Shown here one piece after another: positions 15,803 through 22,696 of a DNA stretch of 24,102 nt. Numbering within the stretch: the stretch's first letter is position 1; each line of letters starts with the position of its first letter. The position numbers and the translations under genes are program-made. Below the pieces are notes generated by a model. It was not told where the DNA came from. It ran no database searches and saw only the letters and a list, made by a program, of their open reading frames with translations. The stretch covers positions 1 to 24,102 of the forward strand of contig JASBYZ010000012.1 of assembly GCA_029983705.1 (NCBI GenBank), written 5' to 3'. The DNA is from Coriobacteriales bacterium (lineage in GTDB: Bacteria; Actinomycetota; Coriobacteriia; Coriobacteriales; JAEZZM01).

Positions 15803-15817
15803 CCGCATAAACTGCGG
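15803..15817. promoter_or_regulatory. Inverted repeat in the permease-operon leader, candidate operator
   Basis: CCGCA-TAAAC-TGCGG is a perfect GC-rich 5-bp inverted repeat in an otherwise AT-rich intergenic region, 48-62 bases upstream of the permease start. It may be a repressor or activator site for the catabolic operon, or a leader hairpin. I see no convincing -35/-10 pair for the operon, and no T-run that would make this a terminator. Confidence 0.33.
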
Positions 15818-15884
15818 CGATTTAGACACATTAATGATTAAAAGGTAAGCGGTTGTGAACATTTAATAATCCTGAAATCCAAGC

Positions 15885-15913
15885 TTGATAGCTAAAGCTT
15901 TATTTAATAAACT
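15885..15913 (+). promoter_or_regulatory. Promoter of the radical-SAM/DUF4130 operon
   Basis: TTGATA (15885-15890) and TAAACT (15908-15913) are 17 bases apart and lie 30 bases before the ATG. The -10 touches the SOS box, so LexA binding would exclude RNA polymerase. Confidence 0.55.
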
Positions 15914-15928
15914 AGAACAAACGTTCTA
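15913..15928. promoter_or_regulatory. LexA (SOS) box
   Basis: TAGAACAAACGTTCTA contains the GAAC-N4-GTTC core of the Gram-positive and actinobacterial LexA site, with 6-bp perfect arms. It overlaps the -10 and probable start of transcription and ends just before the ribosome site (GGAG, 15932-15935). This is where a repressor site should be. It implies induction of the downstream DNA repair/modification pair by DNA damage. Confidence 0.75.
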
Positions 15929-15942
15929 TTTGGAGTGCGCAT

Positions 15943-17229
15943 ATGAACACCTACGAAAAGCTATCTATATTAAGTGATGCAGCTAAGTATGATGTTGCCT
16001 GCACTTCTTCAGGTTCTAATAGACAAGCCGTTAAAGGAAAGCTTGGTTCTACCTCAGTAGGTGGTATATGCCATTCATTTTCTGCAGATGGTAGATGTAT
16101 TTCACTTCTTAAAGTGCTCTACTCCAATGCCTGTTCATATGACTGTGAGTACTGCGCCAACAGAAAATCAGCTCATACTAAACGTGCAAGTTTTACCCCA
16201 CGTGAGCTTGCAAATTTAACCATTGAGTTTTATCGCAGAAATTTTATTGAAGGGCTCTTTTTATCCTCTGGTGTCTTAGTAAGCCCTGATAACACCACTG
16301 AGCAAATCATTGAGTGCATAAGAATACTGCGAGAAGAATACCACTTTAATGGCTACATCCATGCTAAAGCAATCCCTGGAACCTCTCCGGAGCTTGTTGA
16401 GCGCTTAGGTTTTTTGGTTGATAGGATGTCAGTAAACATAGAACTTCCTTCTCAAAAATCTTTAAGCCTGCTTGCTCCAGACAAATCCAAGCAATCAGTT
16501 ACTAAGCCCATGTCTTATATTAGAGATGCAATAGATACAGAAAATACTGCACTCGCTCTCAGAGCGAAATCAAATCTAGCTAAGCGCTCCAAACAAAGAA
16601 AGTTTGTACCAGCTGGACAGTCTACTCAAATGATTATTGGAGCTACACCAGAAAATGATACGCACATACTCAAGCTCTCTAAAAGCCTCTATAAGGCATA
16701 CGGTCTAAAGCGCATCTTCTTTTCTGCCTATATTCCTGTAAATGAATCGAGTAAGCTACCCGATAAACTGAGCTTTAGCTCTCCTCTTACCAGAGAACAC
16801 AGGCTATACCAGGCAGACTGGCTTATGCGCTTTTATGACTTTGATGCTGATGAGCTTTTACCAGATACAGGATATCTTAACCTCGATCATGATCCAAAGG
16901 TGGTATGGGCGCTTAAGCACTTGGATGACTTTCCTATAGAAATCACCACGGCACCTCTTTCTACCCTACTTAGAATCCCGGGCATTGGTCCAAGAGGTGC
17001 TCGAAAGATTATCAGAGCCAGAAAGTACAGTGCTCTAAGTGAGGAGTCTTTAAAAAAGCTTGGCATTGTACTCAAACGAGCTAAATACTTTATAACTATC
17101 AATGGCAAATATATCTCGCCTTATAAGTTTGACCCTGAAATTATCAGCAAACAAATCTTGTCTGACTCACTCAACACCAAGGCAAACCTTAAGCGCAAGA
17201 TGCAAGAAAACCAGCTCACACTCTTTTAG
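15943..17229 (+). CDS. Putative DNA modification/repair radical SAM protein (TIGR03916-like)
   Basis: A 428-residue radical SAM enzyme. The [4Fe-4S] ligands are Cys64, Cys68 and Cys71 in CSYDCEYC, after a conserved GGICHSFSADGRCISLLKVL leader. A C-terminal helix-hairpin-helix at about 345-357 (IPGIGPRGARKII) is a DNA- or RNA-binding element as in repair enzymes. The order matches the family named 'putative DNA modification/repair radical SAM protein', which occurs beside a DUF4130 protein, sometimes fused to uracil-DNA glycosylase. The substrate and chemistry are unknown. Other cysteines (20, 43, 52) could hold a second cluster but are not in a standard motif. The start has GGAG seven bases upstream. 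An overlapping LexA box suggests SOS control. The DUF4130 gene starts three bases after the stop. Confidence 0.92.
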   Translation: MNTYEKLSILSDAAKYDVACTSSGSNRQAVKGKLGSTSVGGICHSFSADGRCISLLKVLYSNACSYDCEYCANRKSAHTKRASFTPRELANLTIEFYRRNFIEGLFLSSGVLVSPDNTTEQIIECIRILREEYHFNGYIHAKAIPGTSPELVERLGFLVDRMSVNIELPSQKSLSLLAPDKSKQSVTKPMSYIRDAIDTENTALALRAKSNLAKRSKQRKFVPAGQSTQMIIGATPENDTHILKLSKSLYKAYGLKRIFFSAYIPVNESSKLPDKLSFSSPLTREHRLYQADWLMRFYDFDADELLPDTGYLNLDHDPKVVWALKHLDDFPIEITTAPLSTLLRIPGIGPRGARKIIRARKYSALSEESLKKLGIVLKRAKYFITINGKYISPYKFDPEIISKQILSDSLNTKANLKRKMQENQLTLF

Positions 17230-17232
17230 CCT

Positions 17233-18039
17233 ATGGACAGCTCTCAACACATACAAGAAGCCCTTCCCTTTTGTTATATCTTTGACTCAAGCTTTGATGG
17301 GCTTCTCTCCTGCATTGCACAAATTCACCTAGATAAGCGCCTTGGCTCAATTTCAAGAATTTGCGCACAAGATGACTATCAGCCTTCCCTTTTTGAACCG
17401 GCTATCAAGCACGAAACTAATCAAGAGCTCGTAACAAGAATTACAGAAGCTCTTAAGCGTAAGGCCGGACATAAAGCTTTGCAGTCATGTTATAAGGTAT
17501 TTTTATCCGATGAGCCCAGACGTTTTCTCCTTATTTTTTACTTTGTCTCAGTAGCGCTGCGGGTAGGAAAACAGGTGCACTCAATGCTTGCAGATAAGCG
17601 CATTGGTGAGTTTTTAGACCTGGAAAAATCTGTAGAAGCAGCGCGCCACAAAGCCATAGAGTTTTTACGCTTTCATAAAACTTCAGAAGGCGTCTACTTT
17701 GCTCAGTTTGAAACAAGCATCTCATTTGTTCCGCTTGTGATGAATCACTTTGTGGGCCGCTTGAATGTACAAGCCTTTGTAATTTATGACAGCAAACATA
17801 CGGTGGCCGGGGGTTATGATGGTAAAGACGCCATCATTCAAAGAGTTGAAAACTTTAATCCCCCACGTTTTAGTTCAGATGATACTGACTACACCCATAT
17901 GTGGCAGGAATTTTATCGCCAAATAACTATTAAAGAGCGCTATAAGCCAAAGCTCAGACAGCAGCAAATGCCCAAGAAATACTGGCAATTTTTAGACGAA
18001 ATGCAAAACGGTACAGCTGGCTCCTCCATCGATCGTTAA
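17233..18039 (+). CDS. DUF4130 protein, partner of the radical SAM enzyme (TIGR03915-like)
   Basis: A 268-residue soluble protein matching DUF4130. Marks are FCYIFDSSFDGLLSCIAQIH at the start, a central FYFVSVALRVGKQVHSM helix, GVYFAQFETSISFVPLVMNHFVGRL with a conserved His-Phe-x-x-Arg, and VIYDSKHTVAGGYDGK. In the family this region ends near here or continues into a uracil-DNA glycosylase domain; the glycosylase is absent here. No ribosome site is obvious, and the ATG is three bases after the radical SAM stop, so translation is probably coupled. Function is unknown; the fixed pairing implies that it supplies substrate recognition or a downstream step. The gene is followed by the RNase P RNA gene, which has its own promoter. 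Confidence 0.88.
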   Translation: MDSSQHIQEALPFCYIFDSSFDGLLSCIAQIHLDKRLGSISRICAQDDYQPSLFEPAIKHETNQELVTRITEALKRKAGHKALQSCYKVFLSDEPRRFLLIFYFVSVALRVGKQVHSMLADKRIGEFLDLEKSVEAARHKAIEFLRFHKTSEGVYFAQFETSISFVPLVMNHFVGRLNVQAFVIYDSKHTVAGGYDGKDAIIQRVENFNPPRFSSDDTDYTHMWQEFYRQITIKERYKPKLRQQQMPKKYWQFLDEMQNGTAGSSIDR

Positions 18040-18067
18040 CAATTAGATGTGAATTTTAAATACTTGT

Positions 18068-18095
18068 TAAACTTTTGCTCAAATCCTGCTAATAT
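18068..18095 (+). promoter_or_regulatory. Promoter of rnpB
   Basis: TTAAAC (18068-18073) and TAATAT (18090-18095) are 16 bases apart, with an upstream TGC that makes an extended -10. The predicted start falls just before the mature RNase P RNA 5' end. It lies about 30 bases after the DUF4130 stop. Confidence 0.5.
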
Positions 18096-18113
18096 AGCTC
18101 TCGCAACACTTTT

Positions 18114-18455
18114 AAGTAGACTGGACGGTCGCGCACCTTAGATGTGAGGAAAGTCCGGGCTTTATTGGGCAGGATGCCAGCTAACGGCTGGACAGGGAAA
18201 CCTGATGGATTAGTGCCACAGAAAAGAAAACTCTCAAAGCGCTATGCTTTGAGAAAAGCTGAAACGGTGCGGTAAGAGCGCACCAGCATTTAGGCAACTA
18301 AATGGCTTGGTAAACCCCATCCAAAGCAAGGGCAAATAGGAATGCATTTGATCAGCCCTATCAGCATTCGGGTTGCCTGCTAGAGAGCTAGAGTGATTTA
18401 GCTTCGAGATAAATGATCGTCTTAAACGACAGAACCCGGCTTACAGGTTTACGCA
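18114..18455 (+). ncRNA. rnpB: RNase P RNA (bacterial class A)
   Basis: The catalytic RNA of RNase P, which removes tRNA 5' leaders. The universal core GAGGAAAGTCCGGGC is at 18146-18160. The matching 3' element ACAGAACCCGGCTTAC begins at 18430. The CCA-binding loop GGTAAACCCC is at 18309-18318. The P1 ends pair (GTAGACT at 18116-18122 with GGTTTAC at 18446-18452, allowing G-U). Length is about 340 nucleotides. Ends are set from P1 and are accurate to a few bases. It is followed at once by a strong terminator. Confidence 0.96.
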
Positions 18456-18476
18456 AATAAAAGTGCAGCAACAGAC

Positions 18477-18502
18477 AAAAGGCCCTCTAAAGGGCCTTTT
18501 TT
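18477..18502. terminator. Bidirectional rho-independent terminator (rnpB / divIVA)
   Basis: AAAAGGCCCT (18477-18486) and AGGGCCTTTT (18491-18500) form a perfect 10-bp stem with loop CTAA, then further Ts. The arms' A and T runs make it work in both directions. It ends rnpB on the plus strand and the divIVA-ended cell-division operon on the minus strand. Confidence 0.93.
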
Positions 18503-18531
18503 ACTTTAATGGTTTTCTATCCCGTAAAGAC

Positions 18532-19182
18532 TTAATCTAAGTCATCCTCTTCTTCTACTGGAGCTGGCTGAGCTTGAGCAAGCACCGTCTTTTGTGGATC
18601 AAAGGTCTCAGCATAATCTTGACGAGCCTCAGAGCCTGAAGGTCTTGATGCAGATCTGATTGATGCTGGGAAGGTATTTTTAGCGTCATCCATAAAATGT
18701 TGGATAAGCTTTACATACTCATTTCTAAAGTCTTCACGTGATTGCTTGAGTCTCTCAATTTCATCAAGCTCAGTTTGCTTTTCAGCTAAGGCCTCTTTGA
18801 TAACCTCACGTGCCTTGCCTTCTGCCTCATCGCGAATCACACGAGCTTGGCTTTGAGCCTCTTCAACAATTCTATCTGCAGATTGTTGTGCGGTAATTAA
18901 GGCAGCAGAGATTTGTTGCTCAGTTGCACCATAAGATGAAGTTTGAGTAGCTTGAGGAAGCTGCTGAGGTGCTTGTTGTGGAGCTTGAGCAAGCTTAGTT
19001 TGTGCCTGTGCAAGCTGCTTTTCTGCATTGTTGAGTCTGCCCTTTAAGTCAGCAATTTTGCGAAGCATTGCATCCACTTCGCCAGCGATAGACTCTAAAA
19101 ATACATCTACTTCGCCTGGGTTGTAACCTTTGCGAGCCTCTGAAAATCTTTGTTGCTGGATATCTGCAGGTGTGATGCTCAT
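18532..19182 (-). CDS. divIVA: DivIVA-domain cell division / polar growth protein
   Basis: A 216-residue coiled-coil protein of the DivIVA/Wag31 family, a membrane-curvature-sensing scaffold at poles and septa. The N-terminal lipid-binding DivIVA domain is visible at about 4-35 (ITPADIQQQRF, ARKGYNPGEVDVFLESI). It is followed by a Gln/Ala-rich coiled coil (AEKQLAQAQTKLAQ), a linker, a second long acidic-basic coiled coil (AEGKAREVIKEALAEKQTELDEIERLK), and an acidic tail (EEEDDLD). The start at 19182 is the ATG just before SITPADI; AAGGA lies about eleven bases upstream. The frame runs on to 19215, but the extra codons are unlike the family. It is the last gene of the ftsZ-to-divIVA cluster and ends at the bidirectional terminator. 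Confidence 0.93.
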   Translation of the reverse strand: MSITPADIQQQRFSEARKGYNPGEVDVFLESIAGEVDAMLRKIADLKGRLNNAEKQLAQAQTKLAQAPQQAPQQLPQATQTSSYGATEQQISAALITAQQSADRIVEEAQSQARVIRDEAEGKAREVIKEALAEKQTELDEIERLKQSREDFRNEYVKLIQHFMDDAKNTFPASIRSASRPSGSEARQDYAETFDPQKTVLAQAQPAPVEEEDDLD

Positions 19183-19226
19183 AATTGTTGAATCCTTCCT
19201 TTGACAGAAATTCAAATTCTAATCTA

Positions 19227-19490
19227 CTAAAGTATAACGCTAACTCCATAGCTAATGAGTTCTAAAACTATAATAGCTAATATTGGAGAAATATCTAAAA
19301 CACCACCGATAGGCGGTATAAATCTAAAGAGCGATAAGTAAGGCTCACAAATGGTAGCCAGTACATTTCTTAAATCCTCAATAACATTACCCTCTGGGTT
19401 TGATGGCACCCAAGACAAGATGATGTAAATAAAAATAGCGAGCGTATAAAAATTAAGTAAACCTAAAATGATGTTTTCAATAACGTTCAA
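19227..19490 (-). CDS. yggT: YggT family membrane protein
   Basis: An 87-residue protein with two hydrophobic helices (about 5-26 and 66-87) and the family block CEPYLSLFRFIPPIGGVLDISPI between them. YggT proteins sit in division clusters of Gram-positive bacteria beside sepF and divIVA; their molecular role is not settled. The start is TTG at 19490, supported by GGAGAG seven bases upstream, which itself overlaps the proC stop. Four bases separate it from proC. Length is normal for the one-repeat form of the family. Confidence 0.92.
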   Translation of the reverse strand: MNVIENIILGLLNFYTLAIFIYIILSWVPSNPEGNVIEDLRNVLATICEPYLSLFRFIPPIGGVLDISPILAIIVLELISYGVSVIL

Positions 19491-19494
19491 AAAA

Positions 19495-20319
19495 CTACTC
19501 TCCTGTTTGTGCTAACTCTTTTGATCGCCTGTACGATGCTGCAACAATTTCTTCAATAACTGCAACATTATGATTTATTACTTCTACCCCTTCTATTGTA
19601 GTTCCAGCAGGTGAACATACTTTCTCGCAAAATTCTTTTGGATGAACTCCACTAGATAGTAAAAGTTCTGCCGTACCTTGCATGGTTTGAAGGAGAAGTA
19701 ATCTTGCAGTTTTTGCAGGTATTCCTAGTTGAACTGCCTTAACAGTAAAGCCGTCAATAATGGAGGCAAAAAATGCTGGGCTACACCCATTAAGTACAGA
19801 GGCAGCGTCCATCTTGCTCTCGTCAATAACTGTAGCGCTCCCGGTTGCACTAAAAATGCCTTCAATAAAGCTTTTTTCTTCATCGCTCACGCTTGTTGCA
19901 TAGGCTATAACACTTGCAGCCTCAGCAATACTTGCCAACAAATTTGGCATAACGCGTGCTACCTTAGCGTCTTGCTTAAGCGCTCCTTGAATACTTGCAA
20001 TACTCTTACCTGCAGCAATTGAAATAATTAACTTATCTTGTATCGCTTTTGCAAAATCTTTAAAAAAGCTCTCAAAGCCCTGAGGCTTAATTGCAAGCAA
20101 GAGTGCGTCAATCTCATCAAGAGCAAACTCACTGAGTGAGCTTGCAGTATGTACGCCTTGCTCAGCGAGCTTAGAAAGTCTTTCAGTATGAGGGTCTGCC
20201 ACATAGAGGTAATCAGGAGCTATAAACTTTGAGGATAAAAGCATGTCAACAATTGCGCTACCCATAGCTCCGTAGCCTACACAGGCAAGTTTGTATTGAG
20301 AGGTATTATCGCGATTCAC
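19495..20319 (-). CDS. proC: Pyrroline-5-carboxylate reductase
   Basis: A 274-residue NAD(P)H-dependent enzyme making L-proline from pyrroline-5-carboxylate. The dinucleotide loop VGYGAMG is at 14-20. The C-terminal dimer and substrate domain shows NGCSPAFFASIIDGF, LLLQTMQGTAELL, and SPAGTTIEGVEVI, the ProC signature. The start is GTG at 20319, with only a weak ribosome site (GAAG), suggesting coupling to sepF, whose stop is twelve bases upstream. The placement between sepF and yggT is common in Gram-positive division clusters and does not imply a role in division. Nothing looks damaged. Confidence 0.95.
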   Translation of the reverse strand: MNRDNTSQYKLACVGYGAMGSAIVDMLLSSKFIAPDYLYVADPHTERLSKLAEQGVHTASSLSEFALDEIDALLLAIKPQGFESFFKDFAKAIQDKLIISIAAGKSIASIQGALKQDAKVARVMPNLLASIAEAASVIAYATSVSDEEKSFIEGIFSATGSATVIDESKMDAASVLNGCSPAFFASIIDGFTVKAVQLGIPAKTARLLLLQTMQGTAELLLSSGVHPKEFCEKVCSPAGTTIEGVEVINHNVAVIEEIVAASYRRSKELAQTGE

Positions 20320-20331
20320 CGTTCATCACTT

Positions 20332-21057
20332 CTACTTTGTAAAGTTTTTCTTCTTAAGCTCTTGCATGTGCTGTGTGCTTAAAGATGCGCCGCGTGGCAC
20401 AAAGACAAAAACCTTGTTGTCAAGTCGTTCAACATGGGCATCAAGTGCAAATGCTGCACCAAAGGCAAAGTCTAGGATGCGCTTAGCCACATCCACCTTA
20501 CAAGAATTTAAAGAGAGGGCAACAATTGAACCCACTTTAAGCTGAGAAATAATATCTTGCGTTTGGTCATAGCTTTTTGGACTTGCAGTATACAAGTCAC
20601 TTGCGCGCTTAGGCTCATCAATATAGTAATCAGATGGCTCAAAGGGTTTTTCATCAAATGAACTGTAGTTATGGCGATTAATCACCTGAACCTCTCCCAC
20701 TGACTCCTCATCGCGGCGCGCAGCAGGTACTGGCCCTCTTCTAATTGACGAGAAGGACTTCTCGGCCTCAGAAATACCATCACGAACATATGAGCTTGAG
20801 AAGGCAGAAGAACTGCTTTGAGAACTTCTTGCCTGAGGCTTACGAGAGATAACCGTTACTGAACCTGGCTCTCCCACATTTGCCTGGTAAGAATCTGTAT
20901 ACCTACGCTCAAGGCCGTTGTCGTGTTCTGAAGATCTATCAAACTCTTCATAGCCGTCATAGCCTTCTTCGTAGTCATCGTAATCATCGTAGTCGTCGTA
21001 TTTGTCATAACGGTTCTCACCGCTGATTCGTGCTTTTAAGTCGTCAAAAAATCCCAT
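20332..21057 (-). CDS. sepF: SepF, FtsZ-associated septum membrane anchor
   Basis: A 241-residue division protein. The amphipathic membrane-binding N terminus MGFFDDLKARI is followed by an acidic tyrosine-rich tract with DDY repeats, a long Ser/Arg-rich disordered linker, and the conserved SepF core at about 150-235 (SYDQTQDIISQLKVGSIVALSL, then RILDFAFGAAFALDAHVERLDNKVFVFVP). SepF bundles FtsZ filaments and ties them to the membrane, which matters where FtsA is absent, as in most actinobacteria. The linker is longer than in B. subtilis SepF (about 150 residues in total). AAGGTGG precedes the ATG by eight bases. The gene lies twelve bases after ylmE. Confidence 0.94.
   Translation of the reverse strand: MGFFDDLKARISGENRYDKYDDYDDYDDYEEGYDGYEEFDRSSEHDNGLERRYTDSYQANVGEPGSVTVISRKPQARSSQSSSSAFSSSYVRDGISEAEKSFSSIRRGPVPAARRDEESVGEVQVINRHNYSSFDEKPFEPSDYYIDEPKRASDLYTASPKSYDQTQDIISQLKVGSIVALSLNSCKVDVAKRILDFAFGAAFALDAHVERLDNKVFVFVPRGASLSTQHMQELKKKNFTK
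20971..20997 (-). repeat. Three 9-base tandem units inside sepF
   Basis: Three adjacent 9-base units (GTAGTCATC, GTAATCATC, GTAGTCGTC on the plus strand) encode repeated Asp-Asp-Tyr in the SepF linker start. The units differ at one or two bases. Repeat number could vary among strains without breaking the frame. Confidence 0.7.
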
Positions 21058-21069
21058 GTTTTTGCCACC

Positions 21070-21798
21070 TTATACTCTAAATTGGGGGTCAAAAATGCTT
21101 CGTCCTAGTCTAATAATTGTAGCGCCTTGACGTATTGCTTGACTAAAGTCTTCACTCATTCCCATGGATAGTTCACTAAGTTCGCATGAAGGATACGCAT
21201 CTTCTAAACTATCGCGAAGCATGCGCAAATCTTCAAAGCATTTCTCGGCAACTCCTAAATCCCCTTGGGGTGCCATGGTCATAAGTCCTATGATGTGCAA
21301 ATTATCAAGCGACAATAACTCTTCAAAACTCTCCTTAAGTTCTGAGGAACTCATTCCCTCTTTGCTCTTTTCACCAGAAATATTAACTTCTAATAACACG
21401 TCTTGAACGAGGTCTTCACGTGCTGCTCTTGTGTTAATTTGCTTGGCAGGTTTAAGAAATGAAACTGAATGAATCAGCTCGGCCTTACCAAGAAGGGAGT
21501 TGATCTTATTTGACTGCAGGTTACCAATCATATGAAAGTGAAGGTCTGGATAGTTCCCAATAAGGCCCTCATACTTTCTTACTAACTCCTGCGGTCTGTT
21601 TTCTCCTAGGTATCTCAGGCCAAGCTCATAAGCCACCTCTACCTGGGCAAGGTCAACCGTTTTAGAAACTGCTATAAGCTTTACTTCAGAGCGCGCTCTG
21701 CCTGACACTTCGCAAGCCTCATGAATACGCTCTTCAATATGGTTAATCGCCTCACTCATAGCGCGCTTATAAGCTTTTCTGTCAAATTCTTCTGGCAC
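21070..21798 (-). CDS. ylmE: YggS/YlmE family PLP homeostasis protein
   Basis: A 242-residue single-domain TIM-barrel protein that binds pyridoxal phosphate and buffers PLP and amino-acid pools; no catalytic reaction is known. The PLP lysine is Lys46 in LIAVSKTV. LRYLGENRPQEL, FHMIGNLQSNKI, LLEVNISGEKSKEG, GLMTMAP, LSMGMSEDFSQAI and GATIIRLGRSIF all match in order, so the protein is complete. The start is GTG at 21798, with AAGG about ten bases upstream. It lies twenty bases after the end of ylmD and twelve before sepF, as in many Gram-positive division clusters. Confidence 0.95.
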   Translation of the reverse strand: MPEEFDRKAYKRAMSEAINHIEERIHEACEVSGRARSEVKLIAVSKTVDLAQVEVAYELGLRYLGENRPQELVRKYEGLIGNYPDLHFHMIGNLQSNKINSLLGKAELIHSVSFLKPAKQINTRAAREDLVQDVLLEVNISGEKSKEGMSSSELKESFEELLSLDNLHIIGLMTMAPQGDLGVAEKCFEDLRMLRDSLEDAYPSCELSELSMGMSEDFSQAIRQGATIIRLGRSIFDPQFRV

Positions 21799-21818
21799 GT
21801 ATATCTAACCTTCTATAC

Positions 21819-22673
21819 TTAAGCTTTCCTTAGCTTAAAATTATCTAAGTTTCGTAAATCTTTACCAAAAAATGCAATGGCTGCATGTCTTCCGCAGCTA
21901 CCACCAGACTTTCTGTGACTAAAAAATCTGTCCGTAAGTTTAGTGGTAGAAAGCTTACAGTCTGCAATTTGTTCTTCAGGCACGCCCGCCTCTTTTAAAT
22001 CTTTTTGAATAGCATACGAAAGACTTAAGAGTCTACCTGATGAAACGCCTGCGTCAAACTCATCTGTGAACGTACTAATGAGCTCTTGAGATACCTCATA
22101 GCTATCTTGGTTAATGTGAGGGCCAATATAGCAGGTAAAATCTTGAGGAGACCTTTGAGTAATTTCTCAGAGGCGCAAAAGTGCTTTCTTACTAATGTGT
22201 GCAAGAGTACCCTTCCAGCCTGAGTGCACAACTGCAAATGCTCCCTCACCAACAATCACTACCGGAACGCAGTCTGCATACATAAGTAGTGTCGCATATC
22301 CTGGTATGGTGCAAATAATGCCGTCAGCACCATCAAGCAAAGCTTGATAGTCTTGCTCACGTGGGACCTCACAGATTTCCACAATCTTATCTGAGTGAAT
22401 CTGGGAAGGGACCAACAGACGCTTCTTAGCTATATAGCCGCTAAGACCTAGGTCATCTAGAAGTATCTCTCGGTTTTTTAGAGCATGCTCACTTGAATCC
22501 TCAACGTGAAGTGCTAAGTTAAGCGAGTCATACGGAGCAGATGATACTCCACCGCTTCTTTCAGTAAAAGCAAATACGACTCCAGAGGCGCTTGAGTCAA
22601 GGTCGCTCACTAGAGTCGTATGCGTAAGTGAAAAACGAGAGAACTCAATGGGCGTATGTATTTCTCGAGCCAT
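21819..22673 (-). pseudogene. ylmD: YlmD/PgeF (laccase-domain) gene with an in-frame TGA at codon 169
   Basis: The full frame of 284 sense-plus-stop codons belongs to the YlmD/YfiH (PgeF) multicopper-oxidase-like family, zinc purine-nucleoside enzymes and peptidoglycan editing factors. The first half holds the metal ligands His93 (QIHSDKI), Cys135 (ADCVPV) and His150 (HSGWKG). Codon 169 (22167-22169) is TGA. Beyond it the same frame runs 115 codons with family motifs intact: YIGPHINQDSYEVSQEL, then FFSHRKSGGSCGRHAAIAFF, ending TAA. No indel is needed, so a single base change (for example CGA to TGA) explains it. Options are a recent nonsense mutation, a base-call error, or rare readthrough. 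If terminated, the 168-residue product lacks the C-terminal third. GGGGAAG precedes the ATG. Confidence 0.88.
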
Positions 22674-22696
22674 AGAGTCTTCCCCACTAAATTATC

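Noticed and set aside
22167..22169. Selenocysteine or a reassigned TGA codon
   Set aside because: The family has no selenocysteine at this point, no SECIS-like hairpin was recognised after it, and 20 other genes have no internal TGA. A nonsense change or sequence error is simpler.
22025..22255. A 76-residue minus-strand frame overlapping ylmD in another phase, suggesting a frameshift
   Set aside because: The conserved YlmD C terminus continues in the original frame after the TGA, so no frameshift is involved.
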